Source: Verrucomicrobiota bacterium (GTDB lineage Bacteria > Verrucomicrobiota > Verrucomicrobiia > Limisphaerales > J093). Taken from it: a DNA stretch of 64,000 nt. Each line of letters begins with the position of its first letter. The first letter of the stretch is position 1. Shown piece after piece: positions 1 through 9,400 of this stretch. Below the pieces are notes generated by a model that saw nothing but the letters and a program-made list of their open reading frames with translations, did not search any database and was not told the DNA's origin. The stretch spans positions 124,001-188,000 of the forward strand of contig JAOSKK010000005.1 in assembly GCA_027493615.1 (NCBI GenBank), in the 5' to 3' direction. A program made the translations under genes and the position numbers.

Positions 1-731
1 GTGAGCCGCAGGTTGCTGCCCAGGACGTCGTGATCGTACCACGCCGCGCCCTTCCGCCGGCCACAGTGGGTGAAGCTCCGGCAGAGTTCGGCCAGTTCCT
101 CGTCGTCCGTCACGAGCGCGCCACCCTCCCCCGCCGTCAGATTCTTGCTCATCTGGAAGCTGAACGTGCCCGCCGCGCCCAGCGTACCCGCGCCCCGCCC
201 CCGCCACTGGCTGCCCCAGGCGTGGGCGGCATCCTCCAACACCGCCAACCGATGACGGCTGGCCACGGCGTTGAGCCGGTCCATGTCCGCCACACGACCG
301 GCCACGTGCACCGGAATCAGGGCCCGGGTCCGCGGCGTGATCTTGCGCTCGACGTCCTGCGGATCCAGGCCGAGCGAACCGGGCTCGATGTCGGCAAAGA
401 CCGGGATGGCCCCGACGGTCACGACCGCGCTGGCGGTGGCGATGAAGGAATATGGTGGAACAATCACCTCGTCGCCGGGCAGGACGCCCAGAGCCCGAAG
501 GCCCATCTCGAGGGCGGTGGTGCCGTTGGTGCAGGACACCGCGAAGCGGGTGCCCTGGAAGCGCGCGAATGCCGCCTCGAACTCACGGACGCGCTCGCCG
601 AACCACCACTGGCCGCTCTCGAGCACGGCGTTCAGCAGCCGGCGCTCGGTGTCGTCGAACACGGGCCAGGCGGGCCACGCAAAGCCACAGGTCGGGGGTG
701 CCGCCGTGCACCGCGAGACGGGGAGGACCAT
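1..731 (-). CDS. DegT/DnrJ/EryC1/StrS-family PLP aminotransferase (3' end cut by window edge)
   Basis: Reads on the minus strand from an ATG at 731; an in-frame TGA lies 15 nt upstream, so this is the first possible start. About 243 residues are visible and the C-terminal part lies beyond position 1. Recognisable family segments are ESGQWWFGERV near the N-terminus, TNGTTALEMGLRAL, GDEVIVPPYSF, the VLEDAAHAWGS segment, and SFQMSKNLTAGEGGA with the lysine expected to hold pyridoxal phosphate. The family transaminates nucleotide-linked or free keto-sugars, or acts as dehydratase. The sugar substrate cannot be told from this fragment. A second DegT enzyme, at 60033, belongs to a Kdo8N cluster and is a different protein. 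Confidence 0.88.
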   Translation of the reverse strand, partial: MVLPVSRCTAAPPTCGFAWPAWPVFDDTERRLLNAVLESGQWWFGERVREFEAAFARFQGTRFAVSCTNGTTALEMGLRALGVLPGDEVIVPPYSFIATASAVVTVGAIPVFADIEPGSLGLDPQDVERKITPRTRALIPVHVAGRVADMDRLNAVASRHRLAVLEDAAHAWGSQWRGRGAGTLGAAGTFSFQMSKNLTAGEGGALVTDDEELAELCRSFTHCGRRKGAAWYDHDVLGSNLRL

Positions 732-1174
732 GGACGCCGGAGGTCATGGCGGCTTCGGTTAACATCCCCCCGGCCGCAGGCAAGCGCGGCTTGGCCCGGG
801 GGAGCATGGTTCCTGGGAGCCAGGGCGGACGCCTCAACGCAAAACCAACGAAGGGTCGGTCGGTTCTTCTCGGCATGGCAGTTCGCCTCGGTGTGCCGGC
901 ACCCCGAACTCCATGCGGCAGGCCATCCGCGAAATCCGGGAAATCCGCGGTGCCTAGTTGCCACTGCGACCCTCGACCGCGGATCTCCCGGATGACACGG
1001 ATCAGGTCTGGCGCGGCGCGCCTCGAGGCCATGTCGGGTGGTACGGTCCATTCCTAAACCCGCGGATCCGCCGCGGCCTGCGGGCGGTTGCGAAGCGACC
1101 ACTTCGCCCCTGGCAGCGAGCGGTTGACCCCGGACGACACGACAAACGGCACCGGCTTTGAATAACCAATAGCA
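732..1174. other. Intergenic region with one dispersed inverted repeat
   Basis: No gene with a recognisable product in either direction. It holds an imperfect inverted repeat at about 924-1003, built on CATCCGCGAAATCC and its complement, which recurs at about 59611-59691. The open frames crossing this stretch are ordinary high-GC open frames. Confidence 0.6.
924..1003. repeat. Dispersed inverted repeat, family D, copy 1
   Basis: The left arm (924-952) carries CATCCGCGAAATCC and the right arm (977-1003) carries an imperfect complement ending in CACGGAT. A related copy is at 59611-59691. Both lie between genes. Function unknown; REP-like or MITE-like is a guess. Confidence 0.6.
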
Positions 1175-1729
1175 ATGCTAGACACATTGTGTTCTAATCT
1201 CATACAGCCGGTGTGTCGACGGGTTCCCCGCCCAAGGCTGGTCCCGTTGGCCCTGCTCGCCCTCGGCCTGGCCGCCAGTGTTTACGCCGGGGCCCCAGGC
1301 TGTGTCGCCGCCCGCGGCGGCATCTGCGTCCTGCCCAACCAACTGGGCATCCTCGGCAGCGGTGAAGCGGCCCCGCCCAGCCCGGGGTTTCAGGTGTTCT
1401 TCGGTTATCGCTGGCAGCACTCCGACCGCCATTTCCTGGACCCGGGTGTCAGCCACCGGTTCAGCCCCTGCTTCAGCAACCGCGAACGCAGCGTGCCCGA
1501 CCAGCAGTGGACCGAAGCGACCGGCATCTACCGGCACGGCGACGCGGCCTTTGCCGATTACCTCGTGATGTTCACCCTGAGCAAGTCGCCCCGACCCGCG
1601 CCGACCGCGCGACAGGTTCCCCCCGGGACTTCCACATCGTTCAGGCCGGGAAATGGCCGCGGACCGCCTCCGCCACCTCGGCCAGCCACGCGGCCCGTTG
1701 GTCGGGCGTGCTCACGATCATCGGGCTGA
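1175..1729 (+). CDS. Exported protein of unknown function, probably truncated
   Basis: 184 codons. The N-terminus looks like a Sec signal: arginines, then the hydrophobic stretch LVPLALLALGLAASVYA. It is followed by a mature part rich in aromatic and glycine residues (GFQVFFGYRWQHSDRHF) that resembles the first strands of an outer-membrane barrel. The last 30 or so codons are proline/arginine-rich and overlap the end of the opposite-strand reductase gene, so they are probably not native. I read this as the 5' part of a longer gene that lost its end, or one interrupted by a frameshift. I do not recognise a family. Confidence 0.45.
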   Translation: MLDTLCSNLIQPVCRRVPRPRLVPLALLALGLAASVYAGAPGCVAARGGICVLPNQLGILGSGEAAPPSPGFQVFFGYRWQHSDRHFLDPGVSHRFSPCFSNRERSVPDQQWTEATGIYRHGDAAFADYLVMFTLSKSPRPAPTARQVPPGTSTSFRPGNGRGPPPPPRPATRPVGRACSRSSG

Positions 1730-2237
1730 AGTTCCGCCGGAACACGGTGGGGACCCCGCACAAGGCGAAGACCACCTTGCGCCAATGCACCTCGAGCGGG
1801 TCGCCGAAGAGCGCTTCCTCCTTTTCCTGGGGTGTGTTGGCCGTGTTGAACACCAGCCCCACGCGCGCTTTCAGCAGGCCCACGGGCTTCGCACCACCCT
1901 GGCCGTCCGGGACAAACTGATACGCCCGACCGGCGCGCAAGACCCGGTCCTCCCACCCGCAGATGACGGCGGGAGGGCGGCTCCAGTAGTTCGGGTGGAC
2001 GATGATCAGGCCGTCGGCCGCGCACACCTCGTCGATGTGGCGGGCGAGGGCGGTCGGCAGGGCGGCGTCGCGTTCAAGTTCAGCGGCGGTGAAGACCGGG
2101 TCGAACGCCTCGGCGTACAAGTCATGGTAGCCGACCTGGTGGCCGAGGGTGCGGAGGGTCTCGGCGGCGGTGCGCGCGATGGCATGGTTGAAACTCTCCG
2201 GCTTGGGGCTGCCGAGGATAAGCGAAACGTTCATCAT
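1641..2237 (-). CDS. NAD(P)H dehydrogenase (quinone), flavodoxin-like fold
   Basis: About 198 residues from the paired ATG ATG at 2237/2234. The start is placed there because MNVSLILGSPKPES is the flavin-phosphate loop at the N-terminus of Flavodoxin_2-type oxidoreductases; the frame runs 25 codons further upstream without conserved features. Other family segments are HPNYWSRPPAVICGWEDRVL and the RAYQF segment near the active site, followed by VGLVFNTANTP. The family transfers two electrons from NAD(P)H to quinones through FMN or FAD in the cytoplasm. No clear Shine-Dalgarno is visible. It is convergent with, and overlaps, the short exported-protein frame. Confidence 0.82.
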   Translation of the reverse strand: MMNVSLILGSPKPESFNHAIARTAAETLRTLGHQVGYHDLYAEAFDPVFTAAELERDAALPTALARHIDEVCAADGLIIVHPNYWSRPPAVICGWEDRVLRAGRAYQFVPDGQGGAKPVGLLKARVGLVFNTANTPQEKEEALFGDPLEVHWRKVVFALCGVPTVFRRNFSPMIVSTPDQRAAWLAEVAEAVRGHFPA

Positions 2238-2423
2238 GATGCGGATGCGTTGGGACGCGGTCCGACCTGCGGACCAGGCGGAGAGCCTACAGATCGGGGC
2301 GCAGGAGTCCAAGCTCCTGCCGCAGCTTCGGCCACGTCGGGGGAGCGCCGGCGGGCGGCGTGGCGGCCTGCAGGCGGGACGAGAATGCGTTGGCGGGCGA
2401 CCGGCCGGCTGCTACGTTGCGCC

Positions 2424-3261
2424 ATGGTTCAAGCAACCCGAATGGCCGACCGCCACCGGCCTTCCTTGGCCGCCGAGGCGAACCCGGTGCGACTGCATGA
2501 CAAGCAGAACGAGCGGGACTACCGGGAACTGCGCATCGACAAGGTGGGGGTCCGAGGTCTGCGCTTTCCGATCCAGGTCCGGGACAAGGCGCACGCGGTG
2601 CAGAACACCGTGGCGACCATCGGGCTGTACGTGGATCTGCCCAAGGAATTCAAGGGGACGCACATGAGCCGGTTCATCGAGGTGCTCAATGCGCACGGGG
2701 CCATGGTGCACGTCGAGAACATTCCCGACATCCTCCACGCCATGCAGCGGAAGCTTCATGCCGCGACTGCCCACCTCGAGATGGAGTTCCCCTACTTCAT
2801 CGAGAAGCACGCGCCGGTCAGCGGCCTGATGGGAGTCATGGACTACACGGCGCGATTCGAGGCAGCGGCCTGCGGCGATGAAATCGACTTCGTGCTCGGA
2901 GTGGTCGTGGGGGTCACCACCCTGTGCCCGTGCTCGAAAGCCATCAGTCGTCACGGCGCCCACAATCAGCGCGGGCACGTCACCGTGCGGCTGCGCTCCC
3001 GCCAGACGGTGTGGATCGAGGACGTGGTGGCGATGGTCGAACGCTCGGCGAGCTGCGAGCTGTATTCGCTGCTCAAGCGCCAGGACGAGAAGGCCGTCAC
3101 CGAGCGGGCGTATGAGAACCCCGTGTTCGTCGAGGACCTGGTCCGCAACGTGGCCCCTCGAGCTCAACGCCAACTCCGTGGTGACCTGGTACCAGGTCGA
3201 AGCGGAGAACTTCGAGAGCATCCACAACCACAACGCCTACGCCTGCATCGCCAAGCACTGA
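2424..3261 (+). CDS. folE2: GTP cyclohydrolase FolE2 (type IB), one frameshift
   Basis: About 278 residues once one base is discounted. It converts GTP to 7,8-dihydroneopterin triphosphate, the first step to tetrahydrofolate (and to queuosine-type bases). It has the type IB metal-site residues: Cys in TTLCPCSKAIS, His in HGAHNQRGH, Glu in SCELYSLLK and His in NFESIHNHNAY at the C-terminus. The reading frame breaks in the C4 run at 3154-3157: removing one C joins VRNVA to LELNANSVVTWYQVE and ends at the TGA at 3259. An alternative start is the ATG at 2442. The frameshift is probably a sequencing error because the end of the protein is intact. Confidence 0.93.
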
Positions 3262-3586
3262 GACCTCGTTCGCCCGTGGCCGATACTGAATCCCCCTAAC
3301 CAACCGACTTATTGAGTCCACGGCTGGCAACCTGCTAAAAGGCGGCCATGAACGGTGGAATGGGCGACGCCGGCCGGGGGCCGGGCGAGGGGCGGAGAGG
3401 GAACCCGCACGGGCAATGCCCGTAGGAGGGAGGGATCGTGAGGGCCTCCAGGGGAATCTTCTTTTCCTGTCAGCCGCAGAAGGCGGCAGCGCGCAGCTCC
3501 GCCCTTCCCCTGCCCCGCTCTCGCTGCGTGGCAAGGCGCGCCCCTCCCCCACCCCGCGCCGGGAGACCGAGCCGTTCCGCGTCGTG
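3262..3586. other. Intergenic region
   Basis: No convincing gene. An open frame from 3416 runs into the P-loop kinase below, but its first 57 codons are proline/arginine-rich and lack family features, so I treat it as non-coding. Confidence 0.5.
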
Positions 3587-4192
3587 ATGGTCGCCATCGC
3601 CGGCGGCAGTGGGGCGGGCAAGTCCTGGCTGGCCCGGCAGCTCAAGACGCGGCTGGGCACCGCCGCGGGCGTGGTGGCGCTGGATGATTTCTATCGCGAT
3701 CTCCGGGACCTGCCCCGTCGCGCCCGGGCGGCGCGGAACTTCGACGCGCCGGATGCCATTGACTGGCCGTTGTTCGAGGCCCAGCTCACGGCGCTGGCCG
3801 CCGGCGAGCCCACGCAACTGCCGCGCTACGACTTCGTCACCCATACCCGGCGGCCCCGCGGCCGCCGCTGGCACCCCCGCCGGGTGGTTCTCATCGAGGG
3901 GCTCTGGCCCTGGTGGCGCCCCGAATTACGCCGCTACTACACGCTCAAGATCTACAAGGTGGGTTCCGACACCCTGCGCCTGGCCCGTCGCCTCGCCCGG
4001 GACACCCGTCGCCGCGGCCGGCATCCGGACTCGGTCCGAACCCAGTGGCGGCGGCAGGTCCAGCCGATGCACACGCGGTTCGTCCGTCCCCAGGCGCAAA
4101 GCGCGGATGTCACCTTGCCCCCCGAAACCCCGGCCTGGCAGATCGACCGGCTCGTTCGCCGGATCCGCGAGCTGGCCGGCCTTGAACCATGA
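3587..4192 (+). CDS. Uridine kinase-like P-loop phosphotransferase
   Basis: About 201 residues. MVAIAGGSGAGKSWLA at the start is the Walker A loop at the position usual for uridine kinase/phosphoribulokinase-like enzymes, so I start at ATG 3587; the frame is open back to an ATG at 3416. The DDFYRDL segment matches the substrate-binding region of uridine kinases, and VVLIEGLWPWW the conserved segment after the sheet core. A basic helix region (RLARRLARDTRRRGR) resembles the lid. Substrate unproven. The stop overlaps the next start (ATGA at 4189), so it is co-translated with an anti-sigma-like kinase and a response regulator, an unusual setting for nucleoside salvage. Confidence 0.75.
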   Translation: MVAIAGGSGAGKSWLARQLKTRLGTAAGVVALDDFYRDLRDLPRRARAARNFDAPDAIDWPLFEAQLTALAAGEPTQLPRYDFVTHTRRPRGRRWHPRRVVLIEGLWPWWRPELRRYYTLKIYKVGSDTLRLARRLARDTRRRGRHPDSVRTQWRRQVQPMHTRFVRPQAQSADVTLPPETPAWQIDRLVRRIRELAGLEP

Positions 4193-4743
4193 CACCCATG
4201 CGTCGTCACTACGTCACGGCTCGTCGCTCCCGCGCGGCGGTGTGTGCGCTCGCCCGCCGAGGCCAGCCCGCCCGCCCGCTCCTGGCGGCAGCTCATCCGC
4301 GGCAGGCGCCTCGCCGGTCCTTGCGCGTGCGGTTGGGTCCCGACGTGGAGCACGTCGCGCGGGCCTGCGACCGGGTACGGACCTTCCTGAGCGCGAACGG
4401 CCTGGCCGAACGCGAGGTGAACGCCTGGGAATGCGTGCTCGTCGAGGCCCTCAACAACGCCATCGAACACGGCGCCACCACCGGACGCTCCCGGGGCGCG
4501 GGCTTGTCGGTGGTCGTCCGTCCCGCCTGCGTAGTGGCCGAGGTGACAGACCGCGGGCCCGGCTTCGAATGGCCGCAGGCGGTGGCGCTGCCACCGGCCC
4601 ATTCCGAGCGTGGCCGCGGACTGTTCATCATCCGCAGCCTGACCGACCGCGCCCGTTATGTCCGTGAGGGCACCCGGAATCGCCTGGTGCTGGAACGTCA
4701 TCTTCCGCCCGCCCTCCGTGCAGGCAAACCTGTCCGGTCATGA
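4189..4743 (+). CDS. RsbW-like anti-sigma factor / serine-protein kinase (HATPase_c_2)
   Basis: 184 residues. The Bergerat ATP-binding fold is clear: N box ECVLVEALNNAIEHG, G1 box VTDRGPGF and G2 box ERGRGLFII. Small stand-alone proteins of this type bind a sigma factor or phosphorylate an STAS anti-sigma antagonist. The first 45 residues are basic and low in conservation. It overlaps its neighbours by ATGA on both sides (4189 and 4740), so the three genes are one transcript. The direct partner cannot be deduced; no STAS antagonist or sigma factor gene is adjacent. Confidence 0.87.
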   Translation: MTPMRRHYVTARRSRAAVCALARRGQPARPLLAAAHPRQAPRRSLRVRLGPDVEHVARACDRVRTFLSANGLAEREVNAWECVLVEALNNAIEHGATTGRSRGAGLSVVVRPACVVAEVTDRGPGFEWPQAVALPPAHSERGRGLFIIRSLTDRARYVREGTRNRLVLERHLPPALRAGKPVRS

Positions 4744-5168
4744 AGACCCTCCCTGTCCCCCGGGTGCTCGTTGCCGACAACGAAGCGTTCACGCTCCGGC
4801 TCTTGGAAGCCACCTTCCGCAAGGGCGCCTTCGAGGTCGTCGCCTGCCGCAATGGCGCCGAGGCCTTGCGGGCTGCCGGGCAGACCGCCCCGCAGCTCAT
4901 CGTCATGGATGGGCTCATGACCGCCCCGGACAGCCTTTCAGCCATCCGCCAGCTCAAACAGAACCCCGGTACCCAGCACATCCCCGTCATCGTGCTGTCG
5001 TCCAACGGCCAGGTCCTCACCCAGGCCGAGGCGATCGAGGCGGGGGCAGATCTCTATTTGACCAAACCGTTCAGCCCAACCCGGCTTCTGGCCGAAGCCC
5101 GCCGTATCCTCGCTGAACCACCCGAACTCGCGGCGTCCGCCTGCCCGAGTCGGGCCGGTGTCGGCTGA
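4740..5168 (+). CDS. CheY-like response regulator (single receiver domain)
   Basis: 142 residues, a receiver domain only. Asp13 lies in the acidic pocket (VADNE), Asp57 in IVMDGLM is the expected phospho-acceptor, Ser87 in VIVLSSNG is the switch residue, and Lys109 in LTKPFSP is the conserved lysine. There is no output domain, so it would act by protein contact, for example with the anti-sigma-like kinase that precedes it with an ATGA overlap. A strong 20-bp inverted repeat about 50 nt downstream (5216-5280) could terminate the operon. Confidence 0.9.
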   Translation: MKTLPVPRVLVADNEAFTLRLLEATFRKGAFEVVACRNGAEALRAAGQTAPQLIVMDGLMTAPDSLSAIRQLKQNPGTQHIPVIVLSSNGQVLTQAEAIEAGADLYLTKPFSPTRLLAEARRILAEPPELAASACPSRAGVG

Positions 5169-5215
5169 GAACGGCCCGGGACGGGCACGACACGGTCCAC
5201 CAATCCCGAGGAGGC

Positions 5216-5280
5216 GCGCGGACGGCCTTGTCCGCTGGTCTCGCCAACTCAATCCCCCGCGCGGACAAGGCCGTCCGCGC
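5216..5280. terminator. Perfect 20-bp inverted repeat with 25-nt loop
   Basis: Left arm 5216-5235 and right arm 5261-5280 are exact complements (left arm GCGCGGACGGCCTTGTCCGC). It lies just after the three-gene signalling operon. There is no T-run, so it may equally be a REP-type palindrome rather than an intrinsic terminator. Confidence 0.5.
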
Positions 5281-5400
5281 TCTGCCCCCATCCGGCAAAG
5301 AGCGGCAAATCCCGGCAAGACCGGGAAAGGTCTTGCGTCTCCGGCCACCGCCGTTAGCAACGCAGCCGAGGTGTGTCACAGCCCACCCGTTGCGTATGCC

Positions 5401-6135
5401 ATGAAGTTCATTGTCCCCAGCCAGCTCGCCTGGCTCCCCGCCGTCCCCCCTCTCCTCGCCCAGGTCACCTGGGACACCGGCTCCCCCTCCACCTACCTCC
5501 CCGCCACCACCACCGGCACCGTCACCGACTTCCAGCACGGCCCCGGAATCCTGGGAGGAGAGAGGGAGAGTGTTTTCGAAGTCCTGTCCGCCCCATTCCC
5601 CTCCTTCGGAAACACGATGCAGGCCTACCCTGGCTATGGCCTCGATGGGACCACTTTCTTGGGCGCGTCGCGAGGCATTAACGTGCTCGCCCGCTGTACT
5701 TGGGTGTGGGACGGAATAGACGGTAGCCCGACGATCAACCCGACCGGCCTCGGAAATGTGGATCTTGCCGCCGCGTTCTCCGGCATCGAGTTTGACCTCA
5801 GCATGGACGAGAACGGGGGAACCTGGTCGTTCCGCTTCTACACCGATGCAAGCAACTACTCGACCTATCACGTGTCGATTCCGAGCGGTACGTTGATTTC
5901 CGGAACACACTACAGCCTAGGCTTTTCCGACTTCCTCCCCACAGGAGCGGGTGCGGATTTCAGCCGGATTGGCGCGATCGTGATCACGAGCGAGGGAGGC
6001 GCGGGGATGGACACGGAACTCGACAACCTCAGGTTCACGCCGGTTCCGGAGCCGCGACAGGTGGCCTGGGTGACCGGATGGGCCCTCGTGACCTGGCGCG
6101 CCGCCCGTGGCCGGCGCCCCGCGGACGCCACCTGA
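5401..6135 (+). CDS. PEP-CTERM sorting-domain exported protein
   Basis: 244 residues from ATG 5401, chosen because it opens a signal peptide (MKFIVPSQLAWLPAVPPLLA). The mature part is Gly/Thr/Ser-rich with a concanavalin-like appearance (FDLSMDENGGTWSFRFYTDA). The C-terminus has the PEP-CTERM layout: VPEP, a hydrophobic helix (VAWVTGWALVTW) and a basic tail (RAARGRR). Such proteins are thought to be processed by exosortase and sent to the cell surface or exopolysaccharide. No exosortase gene is in this window. Binding partner unknown. Confidence 0.8.
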   Translation: MKFIVPSQLAWLPAVPPLLAQVTWDTGSPSTYLPATTTGTVTDFQHGPGILGGERESVFEVLSAPFPSFGNTMQAYPGYGLDGTTFLGASRGINVLARCTWVWDGIDGSPTINPTGLGNVDLAAAFSGIEFDLSMDENGGTWSFRFYTDASNYSTYHVSIPSGTLISGTHYSLGFSDFLPTGAGADFSRIGAIVITSEGGAGMDTELDNLRFTPVPEPRQVAWVTGWALVTWRAARGRRPADAT

Positions 6136-6493
6136 ACCGCGCCAGCCTGGCACCTTGCCGAGTTCCCGGCGGGATGGCGGGGAGCCCACGGGCGAACCCG
6201 GTCGGCCTGCAGCCCCGGCCCGGACGCAATGCTCGGTGGTGCGTCAGGCAGACTGGGCCAGGATCGCACGGCCGATCCGTGTGCGACCGATCCGGTCACA
6301 GGTCTCGGCGAATGCGCGAGGCGTTCGGAGCCAGCCCCGATGTTCGCAATCGGCGGAGAATGCGGCGCGGGGATGCCCTCCGCCGATTCCGAACATCGGG
6401 GATTATGGCGAACGTGTCCCCGGCCTCTCCGGGTCCCTGCAGTCTCGGATTCGACTTGAAACCCGTTGTCGCTACAGTCTCCTCCGAATACCA
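6136..6493. other. Intergenic region with a dispersed palindrome
   Basis: No gene seen. It carries a family B inverted repeat at 6335-6401, with a second copy at 63715-63780. Confidence 0.6.
6335..6401. repeat. Dispersed inverted repeat, family B, copy 1
   Basis: Arms of about 25 bp begin CCCCGATGTTCG and end CGAACATCGGGG, with a short GC-rich loop. The arms pair almost perfectly and are nearly identical to those at 63715-63780. Confidence 0.75.
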
Positions 6494-9400
6494 ATGATCG
6501 CCGCGTTTTTCCGCCTGTCTTCTGCCCTGCTCACCGCGGGATTCCTGCTGGCTCCCGCCTGGATCGGTGCCGGCGAAATCCGGCCCGCCGCCGACGCGCC
6601 GCAACCTCTGTCGCCCGAAGACAGTGCGCAGCGGTTCCAGTTGCCGCCCGGGTTCCGGATCGAGTGTGTCGCCAGCGAACCGCTCGTGGCGGACCCCACC
6701 GATGCCGCGTTCGACGCCCACGGTCGGTTATTCGTCTGCGAACTGCACGGCTACAACCTCGAAGGCCACTACGACATTCAGGAACTGAACCGGACCGGCG
6801 TGCTGGATACCCAGGTCCGCCGCATCCCCGCCAACCCGGAAGCCCTGGCCCGGGCCGAACGCGAATCGCACGGCACCGTGAAGCTGCTGGAGGACACCGA
6901 CGGTGACGGCCGCATGGACCGGCTGACCGTCTGGGCCAACGACCTTCCCCCCTGCTACGGCATCGTGCCCGCCCGCGAAGGCGTCATTGTGCTTTGCGCC
7001 CCTCACATCGTTTATCTGGGCGACCCCGACGGCGACCGCCGGCCCGAGATCCGCGAAACCCTGTTCACCGGTTTCGGCGTGGGCGAGATGTGGACGCGCA
7101 TCAGCAACCCCCAATGGGGCGTCGACAATTGGATCTACGCCGCTTGCGGCGAGGGCAGCGACGGCACCATCCACGGCCCCCGCCTCCCCGCACCCGTCCG
7201 CATCGGCCGTACGGGCTTCCGGTTCAAGCCGGATGGCAGCCGCTTCGAACCGGTCTCCGGCGGCACGGCAGGCTTCGGGCTGGCGTTGGATGACTGGGAT
7301 GAACGCTTCCTCGTCACCAATCAGGAGCACGCGCTGCAGGTGGCACCGTTGCCCTACCACTACCTGGCCCGGAACCTCCACTCCCCCACCCCGCCCCTGG
7401 TGAACAACATCGGCACCTACGGCCATCCCGCACGCGTCTATCCCACCGCCCCGCCCGATCCCTGGCGACTCCAGCGCAGCTTGCAGCCCGAATGGGTCAA
7501 GTTCTACGGGGCCGCTGAAACGACGATGGGCCTCATCACGGCGGCCTGCGCCCCGTTCATCTATCGCGCCGACGCCTTTCCGCCCGAGTATCGTGGCGCC
7601 CACTTCTCGTGCGAATGCGCCTACAATCTCATTCACCTCTGCCGCCTGGAGCCCGCGGGAGCTTCGTTCAAGGCCGTGCGCGCCCTGCCCGACCGCGAAT
7701 TCCTCACCTCTGCCGAACAGTGGTTCCGCCCGGTCAACCTCACCGACGGCCCGGACGGCGCGCTCTACATCGTGGACATGTACCGCGAGATCATTGAGGA
7801 CTACTCGGCCATCCCGCGCTACCTGCAGCAACAGTACGGTCTGATCCACGGCGCCGATCGCGGCCGCATCTGGCGCGTCGTTTATGCCCCCGAAAACTCG
7901 CCTCGCCCTGTCCCCATCCGACTGGACCAACCGCTGGCCCTTGCGCCCACCACGGCCCTCGTAAACGAACTCGCCAGCGGCAACGCCTGGCGCCGCCTCA
8001 CCGCCCAGCGCCTCCTGCTCGAACGTGATGACCGTTCCGCCATCGCCGCCCTCACCCGTCTGCTCCGCGACCGCCCCACGCCCACCGCCCGCCTCCATGC
8101 ACTCCACACCCTCGCCGGCTTCGCTGCCCTCGATCCGAACCACCTCGCCCTCTGCCTCGACGACGCCCACCCGGGTGTCCGCCGACACGCCCTCGCATTG
8201 GCCGAACCTCAGTTCGACCGTGACCCCGCACTCCTTGCCCGGGTCCTCACCCTGACCCGTGATCCCTCACCAGCCGTTCGCCTTCAGCTCGCCTTCACTC
8301 TGGGCGAAACGCACGTGCCGCAGCGCTTGACCGCCCTCGCCGAACTCGCCGCCCAGGCCGGAGGCGATCCCTGGATGCAGGCCGCCCTCCTCAGTTCGGT
8401 TCCCAACGACGCTGGTGAACTCCTCCGCAACCTGTTCGCCGAATCCCGCCTTGCCGGTCAAAGCCAACACCTCGTCCGCCCCCTCGCCGCCGTGATCGGC
8501 TCTCGCCAACACCCGCCCGAACTGGCCGCCTGCCTGCGCCTCCTCGCCGACCCCCACCGCAACTCCTCCCGCCGCGGTCCAAACCGATGCGCTCACGGGC
8601 CTCGTCGAGGGCTTGCGTCGCGGCAGGACACGGGCCTTTGCCGACCCCGACGGGCTCGCCGCGCTGGGCCAACTCCTGGTCCAAACCACGCCCGCCACGC
8701 GTCGCCTTGTACTCCAGGTCGCCGGCCTGCTCCAGGCCACCGGCGCGCCGGCGATCATCGCCCCGTTCCACGCGGCTGCCCGCGAAGCCCTGGACACCGA
8801 ACGCACCCTCGAACAGCGCGTCGATGCCCTCGGACTTCTGGCCCACGCCCCGTTCTCCCTCCTCGCACCCGCCGGGCGCCAACTCCTCGCCGCCAATCAA
8901 CCTCTCGACCTCCAACTCGCCACCTTCAACGCCCTCACCCTCGCGGACGATCCGGGTGTCGGCCCCTTACTGTTGGCCGGTTGGAACCACTACTCGCCCC
9001 AGGCCCAAGCCGCCGCCCTCGACGCCCTCTTCCGACGACAGGACCGCTTGAGAGCCCTGTTGACCGCCATCGAGCAAAAGTCCATCCCCGTACCAGGATT
9101 CGACGCCGGACGGCGCAATCAGTTGCTCACCAACCCCGACGCCGACATCCGCCGCCGCGCTGAAGCCCTGCTCTCCCATGCGCCCGTCGATCCTGACCGC
9201 CAACCCTTGCTCGACCGCTACCGGCAGGCGCTGTCCGGACCGCGCGATCCTGCCCGGGGCCGGGAAGTGTTCCGCGCCAACTGCTCAAGCTGCCACCAAC
9301 TCGAAGGCGTCGGCATCGTCCGCGGACCGGAACTCATCGCCGCCACCCAAGGCCGCGCCGACGAGACGCTCCTCCTCGACATCCTCGAACCCAGCGCCCA

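Noticed and set aside
3416..3586. N-terminal extension of the P-loop kinase
   Set aside because: Proline/arginine-rich and without family features; the Walker A loop begins right at the internal ATG.
6728..8188. 486-codon open frame on the minus strand
   Set aside because: Antisense to the PVC dehydrogenase; it has no motif and the plus-strand gene has clear family features. High-GC DNA produces such shadows.
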